Below, one piece after another: positions 13,772-23,905 of a stretch of 64,000 nt of DNA. The notes below the pieces were generated by a model that saw only the letters and a list, made by a program, of their open reading frames with translations, was not told where the DNA came from and made no database searches. Where the stretch lies: the NCBI GenBank assembly GCA_037893225.1, contig JAZGUH010000533.1:1612001-1676000 (forward strand). The letters run 5' to 3'. Within the stretch, counting starts at the first letter, position 1. Each line of letters opens with the position of its first letter. This DNA is from Hippasteria phrygiana (taxonomy: Eukaryota; Echinodermata; Asteroidea; Valvatida; Goniasteridae). The position numbers and the translations under genes were made by a program.

Positions 13772-15020
13772 GACGTCACACATTTTTTTCCTTTTTAGGG
13801 CATATCTTTGAGACCTACCAAAGCTATAACAAAAAGAATTTTGAAAATATCTTGTTTTGTTTGCCAGATATATTTAAAAGAATGTTACGATTTTCAAAAT
13901 TTCAAAAATTCATAACAAATCACGTGGTGACGTCATCATGACGTCACTTTGGATTTTGCATCCTAGTGCCAGTATCTACCTACCCACCAATTTTCATGAC
14001 GATCGGACCTATCCTTATATGTGTTATAAAAAAGCACATTTTTGATGATGTCATCATGACGTCACACATTTTCTCCGTTTTAGGGCATATCTTTGAGACA
14101 TACCAAAGCTATAACAAAAAGAATTTTGAAAATATCTTGTTTTGTTCGCTAGATATATTGAAAAGAATTTTACGATTTTCAAATTTCAAAAATTCATAAA
14201 AAATCACGTGATGACGTCATCATGACCCAAAAGTTCGGGACACATTCTGAGCAGTTTGTCTAAGTGTCTGCCAAGTTTAAAGTCAATCGGGTGCACCAAA
14301 GTAGCCAAAGTGCCGGTAAGAAAGAAAACGTGTACAAATGCTATGGGAAACTAGACATCTGGTGCAGTGTTTGTGGACAAACACAGGGCTGTTTTGTTTT
14401 TTTGTGTAAAATTATGTGATTTAAATGAAATTTCAAAAATGAAAAAAATCATAGAAAATTAGCCGATGACGTCATCATGACGTCACCATGACGTCACATA
14501 CATTTTCATCTAACACATGCTGGCATAACTAAATACCACGTTTTAACTTAATGTGACTTGTACTTTTGTAGATATATGGTTTCCAAAAATGCCCCTTTAA
14601 GATGACGTCACGTGACATGTGATAACGTCATCATGACCTAAAAGTTCGGCGCACATTCTGAGCAGTTGGTGTAAGTATCTGCCTACGACTTGTCTAACGA
14701 CTTGAAAAAAAGACTAGAGATCAACTCTTTATAGACAGCATGCCACATGAAAGCCATGGTTTCTGTCCTTCCCAGAATTCCTTTGTGTTATATTGAATTT
14801 GGTCACAATTTTTTAGATGCCTGCTATTTCTTAATACTTGAGTGAGCCACGATCACGAAATTGTTGAATTAGGTAGAGAAAAATTAAATGTATAAATTTT
14901 TAATCGGACCGACCCTTACATGCGTTAAAAAAAAAAATTGATGACGTCATTATGACGTCACACAATTTTTGCCTTTTAGGGCATATCTTTGAGACATACC
15001 AAAAGCTGTATCAAAAAGAA
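13772..15020. repeat. Segmental duplicate, copy 2 (pairs with 1-1250)
   Basis: Near-identical to the start of the window. It is also one member of a local tandem series of larger blocks: the word AGCCGATGACGTCATC recurs at 12831, 14461 and 15833, giving periods of about 1630 and 1372 bp. Confidence 0.8.
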
Positions 15021-17653
15021 TTTTGAAAATCTCTTGTTTTGTTTGCGAGATATATTTAAAAGAATGTTACGATTTCAAAATTTCAAAAATTCATAACAAA
15101 TCACGTGATGACGTCATCATGACGTCACTTTGGATTTTGCATCCTAGTACCAGTATCTACCACCAAAAGCTGTATCAAAAAGAATTTTGAAAATCTCTTG
15201 TTTTGTTTGCGAGATATATTTAAAAGAATGTTACGATTTCAAAATTTCAAAAATTCATAACAAATCACGTGATGACGTCATCATGACGTCACTTTGGATT
15301 TTGCATCCTAGTGCCAGTATCTACCTACCCACCAATTTTCATGACGATCGGACCTATTCTTATATGTGTTTGAAAAAAGCACATTTTTGAAGATGTCATC
15401 ATGACGTCACACACTTTTTTCCTTTTTAGGGCATATCTTTGAGACCTACCAAAGCTGTAACAAAAAGAATTTTGTAATATCTTGTTTTGTTCGCTAGATA
15501 TATTGAAAAGAATTTTACGATTTTCAAATTTCAAAAATTCATAAAAAATCACGTGATGACGTCATCATGACCAAAAAGTTCGGCACACATTCTGAGCAGT
15601 TTGTCTAAGTGTCTGCCAAGTTTAAAGGCAATCGGGTCCACCAAAGTAGCCAAAGTGCCGGTAAGAAAGAAAACGTGCACAAATGCTATGGGCAAAAAGT
15701 CTGAAAAGGAAAAAAAAAAAAACTAGACATCTGGTGCAGTGTTTGTGGACAAACACAGGGCTGTTTTGTTTTTTTGTGTAAAATTATGTGATTTAAATGA
15801 AATTTCAAAAATGAAAAAAATCATAGAAAATTAGCCGATGACGTCATCATGACGTCACCATGACGTCACATACATTTTCATCTAACACATGCTGGCATAA
15901 CTAAATACCACGTTTTAACTTAATGTGACTTGTACTTTTGTAGATATATGGTTTCCAAAAATGCCCCTTTAAGATGACGTCACGTGACATGTGATGACGT
16001 CATCATGACCTAAAAGTTCGGCGCACATTCTGAGCAGTTGGTGTAAGTATCTGCCTACGACTTGTCTAACGACTTGAAAAAAAGACTAGAGATCAACTCT
16101 TTATAGACAGCATGCCACATGAAAGCCATGGTTTCTGTCCTTCCCAGAATTCCTTTGTGTTATATTGAATTTGGTCACAATTTTTTAGATGCCTGCTATT
16201 TCTTAATACTTGAGTGAGCCACGATCACGAAATTGTTGAATTAGGTAGAGAAAAATTCAATGTATAAATTTTTAATCGGACCCTTACATGCGTTAAAAAA
16301 AAAAATTGATGACGTCATTATGACGTCACACAATTTTTGCCTTTTAGGGCATATCTTTGAGACATACCAAAAGCTGTAACAAAAAGAATTTTGAAAATCT
16401 CTTGTTTTGTTTGCGAGATATATTTAAAAGAATGTTACGATTTCAAAATTTCAAAAATTCATAACAAATCACGTGATGACGTCATCATGACGTCACTTTG
16501 GATTTTGCATCCTAGTACCAGTATCTACCACCAAAAGCTGTATCAAAAAGAATTTTGAAAATCTCTTGTTTTGTTTGCGAGATATATTTAAAAGAATGTT
16601 ACGATTTCAAAATTTCAAAAATTCATAACAAATCACGTGATGACGTTATCATGACGTCACTTTGGATTTTGCATCCTAGTGCCAGTATCTACCTACCCAC
16701 CAATTTTCATGACGATCGGACCTATTCTTATATGTGTTTTAAAAAAGCACATTTTTGATGATGTCATCATGACGTCACACATTTTTTTCCTTTTTAGGGC
16801 ATATCTTTGAGACCTACCAAAGCTATAACAAAAAGAATTTTGAAAATATCTTGTTTTGTTTGCCAGATATATTTAAAAGAATGTTACGATTTTCAAAATT
16901 TCAAAAATTCATAACAAATCACGTGATGACGTCATCATGACGTCACTTTGGATTTTGCATCCTAGTGCCAGTATCTACCTACCCACCAATTTTCATGACG
17001 ATCGGACCTATCCTTATATGTGTTATAAAAAAGCACATTTTTGATGATGTCATCATGACGTCACACATTTTCTCCGTTTTAGGGCATATCTTTGAGACAT
17101 ACCAAAGCTATAACAAAAAGAATTTTGAAAATATCTTGTTTTGTTCGCTAGATATATTGAAAATAATTTTACGATTTTCAAATTTCAAAAATTCATAAAA
17201 AATCACGTGATGACGTCATCATGACGTCATTTTGGATTTTGCATCCTAGTGCCAGTATCTACCTACCCACCAATTTTCATGACGATCGGACCTATCCTTA
17301 TATGTGTTTTAAAAAAGCACATTTTTGATGACGTCATCATGACATCACACATTTTTTTTTCTTTTAGGGCATATCTTTAAGACATACCAAAGCTATAACA
17401 AAAAGAATTTTGAAAATATCTTGTTTTGTTCGCTAGATATATTAAAAAGAATATTGCGATTTTAAAATTTCAAAAATTCATAAAAAATCACGTGATGACG
17501 TCATCATGACGTAAATGTTCGGCATACATTCTGAGCAGTTAGTCTAAGTGTCTGCCAAGTTTGAAGTCAATCGGTACCATAAAAGTAGCCAAAGTGCCGG
17601 TAAGAAAGAAAACGTGTACAAATGCTATGGGAAAAAGTCTTAACGAAAACAAG

Positions 17654-17683
17654 GGCTGTTTTGGAAAAGTTTCCAAAACAGCC
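17654..17683. repeat. Single-copy hairpin with paired arm substitutions
   Basis: Same context (after TAACGAAAACAA, before CAACTAGA) and same size as the hairpins at 11.4-11.6 kb. The left arm is GGCTGTTTTGGAAA and the right arm has the matching G to A change, so the 14 bp stem stays perfect. Confidence 0.9.
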
Positions 17684-18205
17684 AACTAGAGCTTTAGTGT
17701 TTGTGGACAAACACAGGGCTGTTTGGTTTGGGGGGTTTTTGGTAGTTTGATTCTGATTCTTGAGATTTCAATGGTGGATCAAAACATCTCGTTTTATAGT
17801 CGTCTACGACAGGTCAAGCAATCACATAGGCTTATTCATACATGTAATAGTTTTGGAAATGTGAGCATACAAGGAGTTGATGACCATGATTAGGTCATCA
17901 GAAGTCACACATTTTTCACATTTATATTTAAGTGTGTATGACCTAAACATATATTACAAAAAGAATTATAAAAAATTGTTTAAAATTAGATACCACGTTT
18001 CAACTTAATCGAACTTGTACTTTTGTAGATATATGGCTTCAAAAACTGCCCCTTTAAGATGACGTCACATGACATGTGAGGACGTCATCACAATTTCATG
18101 TCAATTTTCACCTATAAACCTGATGGCCTACCTAGATATTACATTTTAATTTAATCGAACTTGTACTTTTGTAGATATATGGCTTTAAAAACTGCACATT
18201 ATTTA

Positions 18206-18550
18206 CACGATAAATAAAAAGTTCGAAAGGATGATGTCACTTCGACTTGAACCTCGCTTACAAGGAAATTATTTTTAGCGAATTTGCTGGTAACAAGAAA
18301 GTATCACCGAGAAGGGAAAATGGGGGTTCCGAAAAAAATAGCCGATTTTAAAAATGATATTGGCAATATCTCGATTTTTCGATTTTAAAAGCATGTAGCC
18401 GATATCGACTTTTGGGAGGCAAATATCACATCATCGCGATTTTATCGTATCACCCAGCACTAACGTCTGCCTTCATCAAACATGTGCGGCTTCATCACCC
18501 GATGAATTAGGCCTAAGATTTTTCTTTCTTGCATGCTTGTCAATGACATG
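18206..18550. other. No gene seen; edge of the CRE array
   Basis: The CRE modules stop and the sequence becomes non-repetitive at this scale. The stretch near 18455 (TTTATCGTATCACCCAGC) resembles ends of some hAT-type MITEs, but I see no partner end. No coding signal. Confidence 0.4.
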
Positions 18551-18560
18551 TGTTACAACT

Positions 18561-18807
18561 GATAATGTAGTAACCGACGGATAATGTATCACCAACCGAT
18601 AATGTATCACAAATTGACTGATAGTGTATCACCAACCGATAATGTATCACAAATTGACTGTTGGTGTAGTAGAATTTCTATCCGATAATGTATCACGTGT
18701 CGACGGATAATGTAGTAGGACAAAAACTCTAACCGATAATGTATCATCACAGAACGGATACTGTATCAACCGATAACGTATCAAGAAATCAACCAATAGT
18801 GTATCAG
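18561..18807. repeat. Cluster of 12 GATAATGTATCA-like motifs
   Basis: Twelve variants of (C/G)GATAATGTATCAC in direct orientation, irregularly spaced by about 13-35 bp (for example CGATAATGTATCAC, GGATAATGTAGTAG, TGATAGTGTATCAC, CGATAACGTATCAA). The motif contains GATA and a near-palindromic TGATACATTATC on the other strand. The spacers differ, so this is not a simple tandem duplication. It ends 14 bp before a TATA box. Confidence 0.75.
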
Positions 18808-18821
18808 TGTGGGGAAAAGGG

Positions 18822-18829
18822 TATAAATA
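18822..18829 (+). promoter_or_regulatory. Candidate TATA box
   Basis: TATAAATA in the context GGGTATAAATAACTTG. An initiator-like TCCAGTG lies about 10-20 bp downstream, and further sequence suitable for a start near +30 follows. The upstream 12-motif cluster makes a core promoter plausible. No downstream ORF of note was found, so the transcript, if any, may be noncoding or belong to a mobile element. Confidence 0.4.
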
Positions 18830-19235
18830 ACTTGTTCATCCAGTGATCGTACAATACTCTCCGCGGCTTTTCTTCAAAACGGTTTATGGTATAAAGTTGT
18901 AACCTTGATTTAGCAATCAACCCATTCAAAGGTGTACATATATCTATGGCGCCATGATGACGTCATCGGGTATCAAATACAACCGATTTCTGCTCAAAAT
19001 CCAAATAATTACTTTTAACAAAAACTGTTCAAATGAATGGTGTGTTTTCAATCTTCATGATTAGTAAGGCATTGCCTTGGGCAATATTTTTGCTCCCCGG
19101 GGACGATGCTGTTTGACCCTTTTTCCGGTGTTACCGGAAGTGTAATGAATTTAATATAACTTGAAAACGGAAGCATTTCACTACACACAAGCAAATTGTT
19201 AAAGTATTAATTACGTTTATGCAACATTGCTAGTA
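18830..19235. other. No gene seen
   Basis: Unique-looking sequence with one CRE (about 18958) and the near-palindrome CCGGTGTTACCGG at about 19124, which ends in an ETS-like ACCGGAAGT. No ORF of interest. Confidence 0.4.
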
Positions 19236-19475
19236 GAGACCATTAGATTTGATACGCGTGCGGGATGCGTATGCAGCTCGGAAAAATTTGCCTTTTAAAC
19301 CCCCACATTGAGTTACAATTTCATCAGTCTAGCATTATGCATTTCAACATTTTGATTTGAGAAGTAAATTTCCGATAGTGTACCAGATGAAATAACAATG
19401 CAAAATGGTGATTTGATAGGCGACATTTTCCGAGCCGCATACGCATCCTGCACGCGTATCAAATCTAATGGTCCC
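19236..19475. mobile_element. 240 bp MITE with about 55 bp inverted repeats and TA duplication
   Basis: The left end GAGACCATTAGATTTGATAC and the right end are inverted copies over about 55 bp with a few mismatches. TA dinucleotides flank both ends (19234-19235 and 19476-19477). TA duplication is typical of Tc1/mariner-driven elements. There is no coding capacity. Confidence 0.8.
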
Positions 19476-19571
19476 TAATGTATCGTGACTTTGGGCGTGA
19501 TCCTTGGCCACATGGGTTTATGGCTTCTGACCATAGCGCCCAACGAACAAAAATATTGACTAATTGGGGAA

Positions 19572-19641
19572 GCGCCAACATAGGGCTGGTAGAGCACCGG
19601 AACGGCAGTCCGGAGGTCGCAGGTTCAAGCCCCGTTCCAGT
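19572..19641 (+). pseudogene. Degenerate tRNA-like sequence with A tail
   Basis: Contains the tRNA landmarks TGGTAGAGCACC (D-arm/A box), a 5 bp anticodon stem CCGGA/TCCGG around the loop ACGGCAG, and GGTCGCAGGTTCAAGCC (B box). The loop would present GGC (Ala-type), but position 33 is C instead of U, the T-stem has mismatches, and I find no pairing acceptor stem. An A-run follows directly, as in tailed tRNA pseudogenes or tRNA-derived SINE heads. Not a functional tRNA. Confidence 0.65.
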
Positions 19642-19866
19642 AAAAAAAAAATATCAATTTTCAAAATAGTATATTAACTGCACCTAGTCAGTTCATTTGA
19701 AATGTTATGTTATAAATATGTACAATGACGTCATTCCCCAAAAGGACGCCCTCTATCGAGACAACAAAAACAGGTTTTTCTTTTTTAAAGCGTGAAGAAT
19801 TTGCTAAAGTGCTCCTATATGTTCGCTGGACAGTTACCGCAAATGACTTGGCAAGGTTTCAAATCA

Positions 19867-20420
19867 TGACGTCATCATACCGGAAATTATAGTGGGCAGA
19901 ATTTTAAAATGCTCGTTTTTAATGAGTTGATCGCGTGTTTTATGAAAATATGTTGTTTAAACCTTGCTCCATGACTATGTTCTTAGCCAAAAGAGTGATA
20001 GCCGGTGCAATGTTAAGTGTTTGCTTCCAAGTGATGTGACGTCATCAAACCGGAAGTTACGCGTTATTCATACTTACGCGTACAATTTCCATATTTTTAC
20101 AAGGTTTTTGTACTTTACGAAAGTCCAATAGTGCCATGAAGTATACATTTTCAAAACGTGAAGTATACTTAAAGTATACTTTTTCTAAATTGTTTTTACT
20201 AGATATTATTTATAAAAACAAAAATCGTTTTTACGAGATATATTTTTTCAAGTTTGTTTTTACGAAATATATTTTTCCAAGTTCGTTTTCACGAGATATA
20301 TTTTTTCCACGTTCATGAGACAAGTTGGTTTTCGTAGGTACTTCATGAATCTAGATGATGTATCCTCTGAATAGTCGGCATTGACCTTCCCTTAACCGAT
20401 GACGTCATCAAACCGGAAGT
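19867..20420 (+). promoter_or_regulatory. Three CRE+ETS composite sites with constant spacing
   Basis: TGACGTCA followed after exactly 4 bp by ACCGGAA(G/A)T: 19867-19887, 20037-20057 and 20400-20420. ACCGGAAGT is the textbook ETS-family consensus and TGACGTCA the CREB/ATF consensus. Sequence between copies is not obviously repeated, apart from the neighbouring AT-rich tandem repeat. Activity is inferred only from motif identity. Confidence 0.55.
20190..20315. repeat. AT-rich tandem repeat of about 35-40 bp
   Basis: About four degenerate units of TTTTTACGAGATATATTTTT plus CAAGTTCG, ending at CACGTTCATGAGAC. ORF-like stretches here reflect the repeat, not a protein. Confidence 0.65.
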
Positions 20421-20773
20421 TACTTGTACATAAAATGTATACTGAATGTTATCGTACCCAGACGATGCATTTCGGTTGTCCATGAAAAATTTAATTCCGT
20501 GATTCTTTTTCTGACATCACCATAATTACAACTGGACGTGTCCGAAGACATACATGTAATGTAGTTGCTTTCCCGATCTCTCTGCGTTTGTAACTCAACA
20601 AAAGCGAATCTCTATATAGTTACATTAGGTGTCAAAGAACAAAGTTTCAAAGCGAAAAGTTGTTTATTTTCTCATTTTTCGCAAACAAACATTTACCAAA
20701 AAAGCACGAGCTCCTAGTTTGGTTTCTAACCCTGGCAAAATTCACCTCTGTAGGTGGTTAGGAGGGATCTTTC
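20421..20773. other. No gene seen
   Basis: Mixed sequence without repeats or coding signal that I can support. Confidence 0.35.
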
Positions 20774-21290
20774 CCATGATCCATGAAACGCCTAAGAAGC
20801 ATAAACCCTGATCATGTCTTTTACATCGATCGATAGATTCTTTTACATGGATGAGTATTTTCCATCAATCGATCGATCAGTCTTTATCGTTGATCGATTG
20901 CACTTTTCCAGTCGATCGCACTTTGCAATAACGTGTTACAGTTTACACACTCTAAATTCAACCATAAATAAAAGTTCATTTTCAAATGCAACGCCTTTGA
21001 AGTCGCCGCGGTCATTGGGGGTTAGTAGTAGATTGGGGGATTAAGTGACTCTATTGTGTGCGGATAGATATGCTCTGGTGACGACACGACTGTCTGGTGT
21101 ACATTGACTTGGAGACAGTGAGCTCATTAAAGAGAAACTCCGAGGTACCTCCGAAAACGGTAATACACCCCTATGTTCCGACACCGCTATGTTCCGACTA
21201 CTCAGCCTATGTTCCGACACCCCTGTGTTTTCCGACATCCTCATGATTCGACACCCCTATGTTCTGACACCCCTACAAATGTATGTTACG
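20774..21290 (+). repeat. Left arm of a long inverted repeat (partner 30970-31900)
   Basis: Read forward, this arm matches the reverse complement of 30970-31900 in order: AACGCC..AGCATAAAC, ATCGATCGA-rich stretch, AACGCCTTTGAAGTCGCC, GTAGTAGATTGGG, TCTGGTGA, AGAGAAACTCCGAGG, then a short repeat of CCCTATGTTCCGACA. The arms are diverged, so this is old. They enclose the LINE and its insertion. It could be ends of a large foldback element or an inverted duplication. Confidence 0.7.
21155..21290. repeat. Minisatellite of CACCCCTATGTTCCGA words
   Basis: Six or seven degenerate units of CCCCTATGTTCCGACA spaced about 18-25 bp. The same words in reverse complement (GGAACATAGGGGTGTCGG) form the inner end of the opposite arm at 30985-31092, so they are sub-terminal repeats of the inverted pair. 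Confidence 0.75.
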
Positions 21291-21399
21291 GCACCTATGG
21301 GATTGAGTGACCAATGCACAATTTTGTTTGTCATCTCACACATATACTGTGATAAATGGCTTTTGTTCTCTATCAGAAACATAGGCATAGTAACAGTTT

Positions 21400-21927
21400 T
21401 TGTTTATTTATTTCTGATCTTTTATCAGGGTAGCCCGTTCACATAGATGTGGTCTTCCACGGGGCCCTGGACATAGAATTACAAAGAAGATAAGAAATAA
21501 AACAAAACTAGTAATTTAAAAGGATTAAAAGTGTATAAAAATGTCTAAACATATAGAAAATACGATCAAATGAAATCATAACCAAATAATAATTAAAAAG
21601 AAAGAGACCTCAACGGTATACAACAAAAAACAATGTGTATATGAAAAAAACAATAGACAAAAGTGCTGATTAAGAAGTTAAATTTAAGGATAAAATCACA
21701 AAAAGTCCTACTTGCATATACATAAACGAAGAAAAACGAAAATAAAAATGTACATTATAAAAACAGTAAAAAAGGGTACACTTAACATGCTAAAAGGTGT
21801 AAATGATAAAGACAGTAAAAAAAGGTACACTTCACATGCTAAAAAGGTGTAAGTGATAAAGACAATATAAATGAGTACACTTAACATGCTAAAATGTATA
21901 TAATTAAAACAATAATTTAGAAGCAAC
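21400..21927 (-). mobile_element. LINE 3' untranslated end
   Basis: On the minus strand this follows the LINE stop codon. It contains the words GTGGAAGACCACATCTATGT, then GGGCTACCCTGATAAAAGAT and AAATAAATAAA, a tail style seen in CR1/L2-like LINEs. An internal repeat of about 60 bp is built on GTACACTTAACATGCTAAAA (about 21775-21905). Confidence 0.6.
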
Positions 21928-22424
21928 TTATAAGGTAAAAATGTTAAGTTTCAACATTGACTTAAAAGATTCAATTGAGGCTGCTGATCTGGTTTCTTTA
22001 TTTAAGCTATTCCAGACAGTAGCCCCAGCAACAAAAGGACTATGCTTCAAGCATTCTGATCTATATTTAGGAATGAACAGGGTGTCCTCAGTTGCTTGTC
22101 TGGTGGAGTGATGATGCATGTCAGATATTTTAATGATATCTTCTGTTAGATAGGTGGGGGCAAGATTGTTGATACATTTGTACATAAGTACTGCTCGTAG
22201 GTAGCAAAATCGTTCTGGTAACGGCATCCAGCCTAATGTATTAAATAATGCACTTGAAGGAGTATCATACCCTTTACCTAAAATTAATCTGGCAGCACGT
22301 TTTTGGAGTTTATACAGCTTGTCTGTGTGCATGTTGAATCTTTCTGACCAGATTTGAGAACAGTAATCAAAATGGGGTAAGATAAACGCATTATAAAGCA
22401 ATTTGACAGAGTCAGCCGGAATAT
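21928..22424 (-). pseudogene. LINE ORF2 C-terminal fragment
   Basis: About 160 residues downstream of the reverse transcriptase in CR1/L2/Rex-like LINE proteins. Typical words are LYNAFILPHFDYCSQIW, LQKRAARLILG and ATVWNSLN near the end, then a stop. It continues the frame of the fragment at 29271-30884: the two halves of one ORF are separated by the 6.85 kb insertion that starts at 22425. The 5' half carries the catalytic motifs. It cannot make a full protein. Confidence 0.85.
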
Positions 22425-23035
22425 CCCAGTGGGCACAAGACGTCTTTTAGACGTCTTATAGATGTAAAATATTGACGTCTTATAAATGTCTCATTGGTCG
22501 TATATGCAAAACCAAAAGACGTCTTTTTCTGACGACTAAACGACGTCTTTTTCTGACCACTAAACGACGTCTTTTTCTGACGACTAAAAGACGTCTTGTA
22601 GACGTAAAATATTGACGCCTTATAAATGTCTTATTTTGGTCGTATATGCAAAACAAAAAGACGTCTTTTTCTGACCACTAAACGACGTCTTTTTCCGACG
22701 ACTAAACGACGTCTTTTTCCGAACACTAAACGACGTCTTTTTCCCGACGACCAAACGACGTCTTTTTTTGACGACCAAATGACGTCTTTTTCTGACGACT
22801 AAAAGACGTCTTGTAGACGTAAAATATTGACGTCTTATAAATGTCTTATTTTGGTCGTATATGCAAAACCAAAAGACGTCTTTTTCTGACGACTAAACGA
22901 CGTCTTTTTCTGACGACTAAACGACGTCTTTTTTTATGTCTTTTAGTCGTCAGGAAAAGACGTCTTTTAGTCGTCAGAAAAAAAGGCGTCTTTTGGTTTT
23001 GCATATACGACCAAAATAAGACGTCAATATTTTCG
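22425..23035. repeat. Left GACGTC minisatellite of the insertion
   Basis: Tandem words of GACGTCTTTTTCTGACGACTAAAC (24 bp period, described in parts: GACGTCTTTTTCTGACGAC then TAAAC), interspersed with blocks containing TATTGACGTCTTATAAATG and GGTCGTATATGCAAAAC. The last part folds back on itself about 22933, with arms of roughly 100 bp (22825-22927 against 22940-23035). The ORFs on both strands are repeat artefacts. Confidence 0.85.
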
Positions 23036-23133
23036 GGAAAAGACTCAAATAATTTCAGTGATTGCATACAATAATAATTTCATGACGTGTCTTTTTATTC
23101 ATGAAGTCATTCACATATCGTCAAGTATTATTA

Positions 23134-23215
23134 CAGTACACTCTCGTTAATACAAACTCGGATAAGACGAAACTCTAGGTAAAATGAACATATTGGTCCC
23201 AACCATGTATATAAT
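23134..23215 (+). mobile_element. pogo-like terminal inverted repeat, solo end
   Basis: CAGTACACTCTCGTTAATAC followed by AACTCGGATAAGACGAAA and GGTCCCAACCA, preceded by TA. The style (CAGT start, TA target, repeated TCGG.TAAGACGA words) fits Tigger/pogo-type DNA transposons. A second end with the same layout is at 63645. No matching right end or transposase is seen nearby. Confidence 0.55.
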
Positions 23216-23434
23216 GCACATTCCTCAACAATCCCCATTCACAAGTTCCTACTCCATTCATACCTAAAGATTAAAGGTAGTGTACATGATTGGTCATTGT
23301 TGCAATTTTCAGAAATGGGCGGATTTGGGGGTTAGGAAATATCGTTCCACTGACCTGTTCAAAGTTTTGCGTTGTTGGATGGCGAAAAAAACAAGAGAAA
23401 AACGGCGCTCGTTTTTAACCGTCGGGCGGATGAT

Positions 23435-23595
23435 AGCCTTTAGTCAAGGCGCAGGTGGCTACCTGGACGCGGGACGCGCCCCGATTAATGCCAGCATGTC
23501 AGGGGCGTGCCACTCATCCAGTATAGCCACGCGCGCCTTGACTGAAGGCTACAGGGCAGTTTTCCAACGATTTCCAGCTGGAAATCGTTGGAAAA
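23435..23595. repeat. Hairpin with 33-36 bp arms beside a 36 bp perfect palindrome
   Basis: 23435-23467 pairs with 23516-23550 (AGCC TT.AGTCAAGGCGC words in inverted order) with few mismatches. Immediately after lies a perfect 36 bp palindrome, 23560-23595, whose half is TTTTCCAACGATTTCCAG. The interior is GC-rich compared with its surroundings. It may be a small foldback element; no coding sequence. Confidence 0.8.
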
Positions 23596-23739
23596 TGATA
23601 TAAATTTCCACTTTTCTTGACGACAGCACACCTGATGCCATAATTTCACAGGATGATTGAGACTACTATTAACTTACAGTCTAGTAAGGTATTTCGTAAT
23701 AATTCAGTAAAAAAAATTGGAGGATTACCAATCGTGTAC

Positions 23740-23905
23740 ACTACATTTAAGCAATACCTCCATAAGGCTCTGCAGGGCCAATTTCGTAGAGCTGCTTAAG
23801 CACAAAATTTGCTGCAGCATAAAAAAACCTCCATGCGATTGTTATGCTAAGTAAACAACAGCTTATAATACCAATCACAAGCAATATATACATCGCATGG
23901 AGTTT
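23740..23905. repeat. Small repeat with CTCCATGCGAT inverted ends
   Basis: CTCCATGCGAT at 23831 and its inverse ATCGCATGGAG at about 23893 flank a 50 bp loop. The preceding stretch (GGCCAATTTCGTAGAGCTGC) looks like interspersed repeat sequence. Weak evidence for a mobile element. Confidence 0.35.

Larger units (their letters stand above)
1..18205. repeat. CRE-palindrome modular repeat array
   Basis: An 18 kb patchwork of about five spacer types, each 90-180 bp, almost all opening with GATGACGTCATC and often the pair GATGACGTCATCATGACGTC. By eye there are about ten TGACGTCA per kb in the first kilobase. Spacer words that recognise the types are TTTTAGGGCATATCTTTGAG, ATTTTCATGACGATCGGACC, AAGTTCGGCACACATTCTG, CTTGAGTGAGCCACGATCA and AACTTAATCGGACTTGTAC. 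The order is quasi-regular. Short ORFs inside are shared only because the repeat is shared. No transposase or RNA gene is visible. It could be a satellite or a decayed mobile-element cluster. A diverged relative lies at 51.3-52.7 kb. Confidence 0.9.

Noticed and set aside
195..17198. Recurring ORFs of 60-94 codons in the 1-18 kb array, such as those reading FHDDRTYPYMCFKKAHF or HIFETYQSYNKKNFENI
   Set aside because: They recur only because the DNA repeat recurs, they cross CRE palindromes and A-tracts, start and stop at module edges, and have no domain.
1..18205. TTAGGG as telomeric repeat
   Set aside because: Only single TTAGGG words inside one module type; no tandem hexamers.
19572..19641. 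Functional tRNA-Ala gene
   Set aside because: C at position 33, T-stem mismatches and no pairing acceptor stem; the A tail fits a pseudogene or SINE head.
23280..23603. 107-codon ORF in the 6.85 kb insertion
   Set aside because: It runs through the hairpin and palindrome at 23435-23595; no domain.
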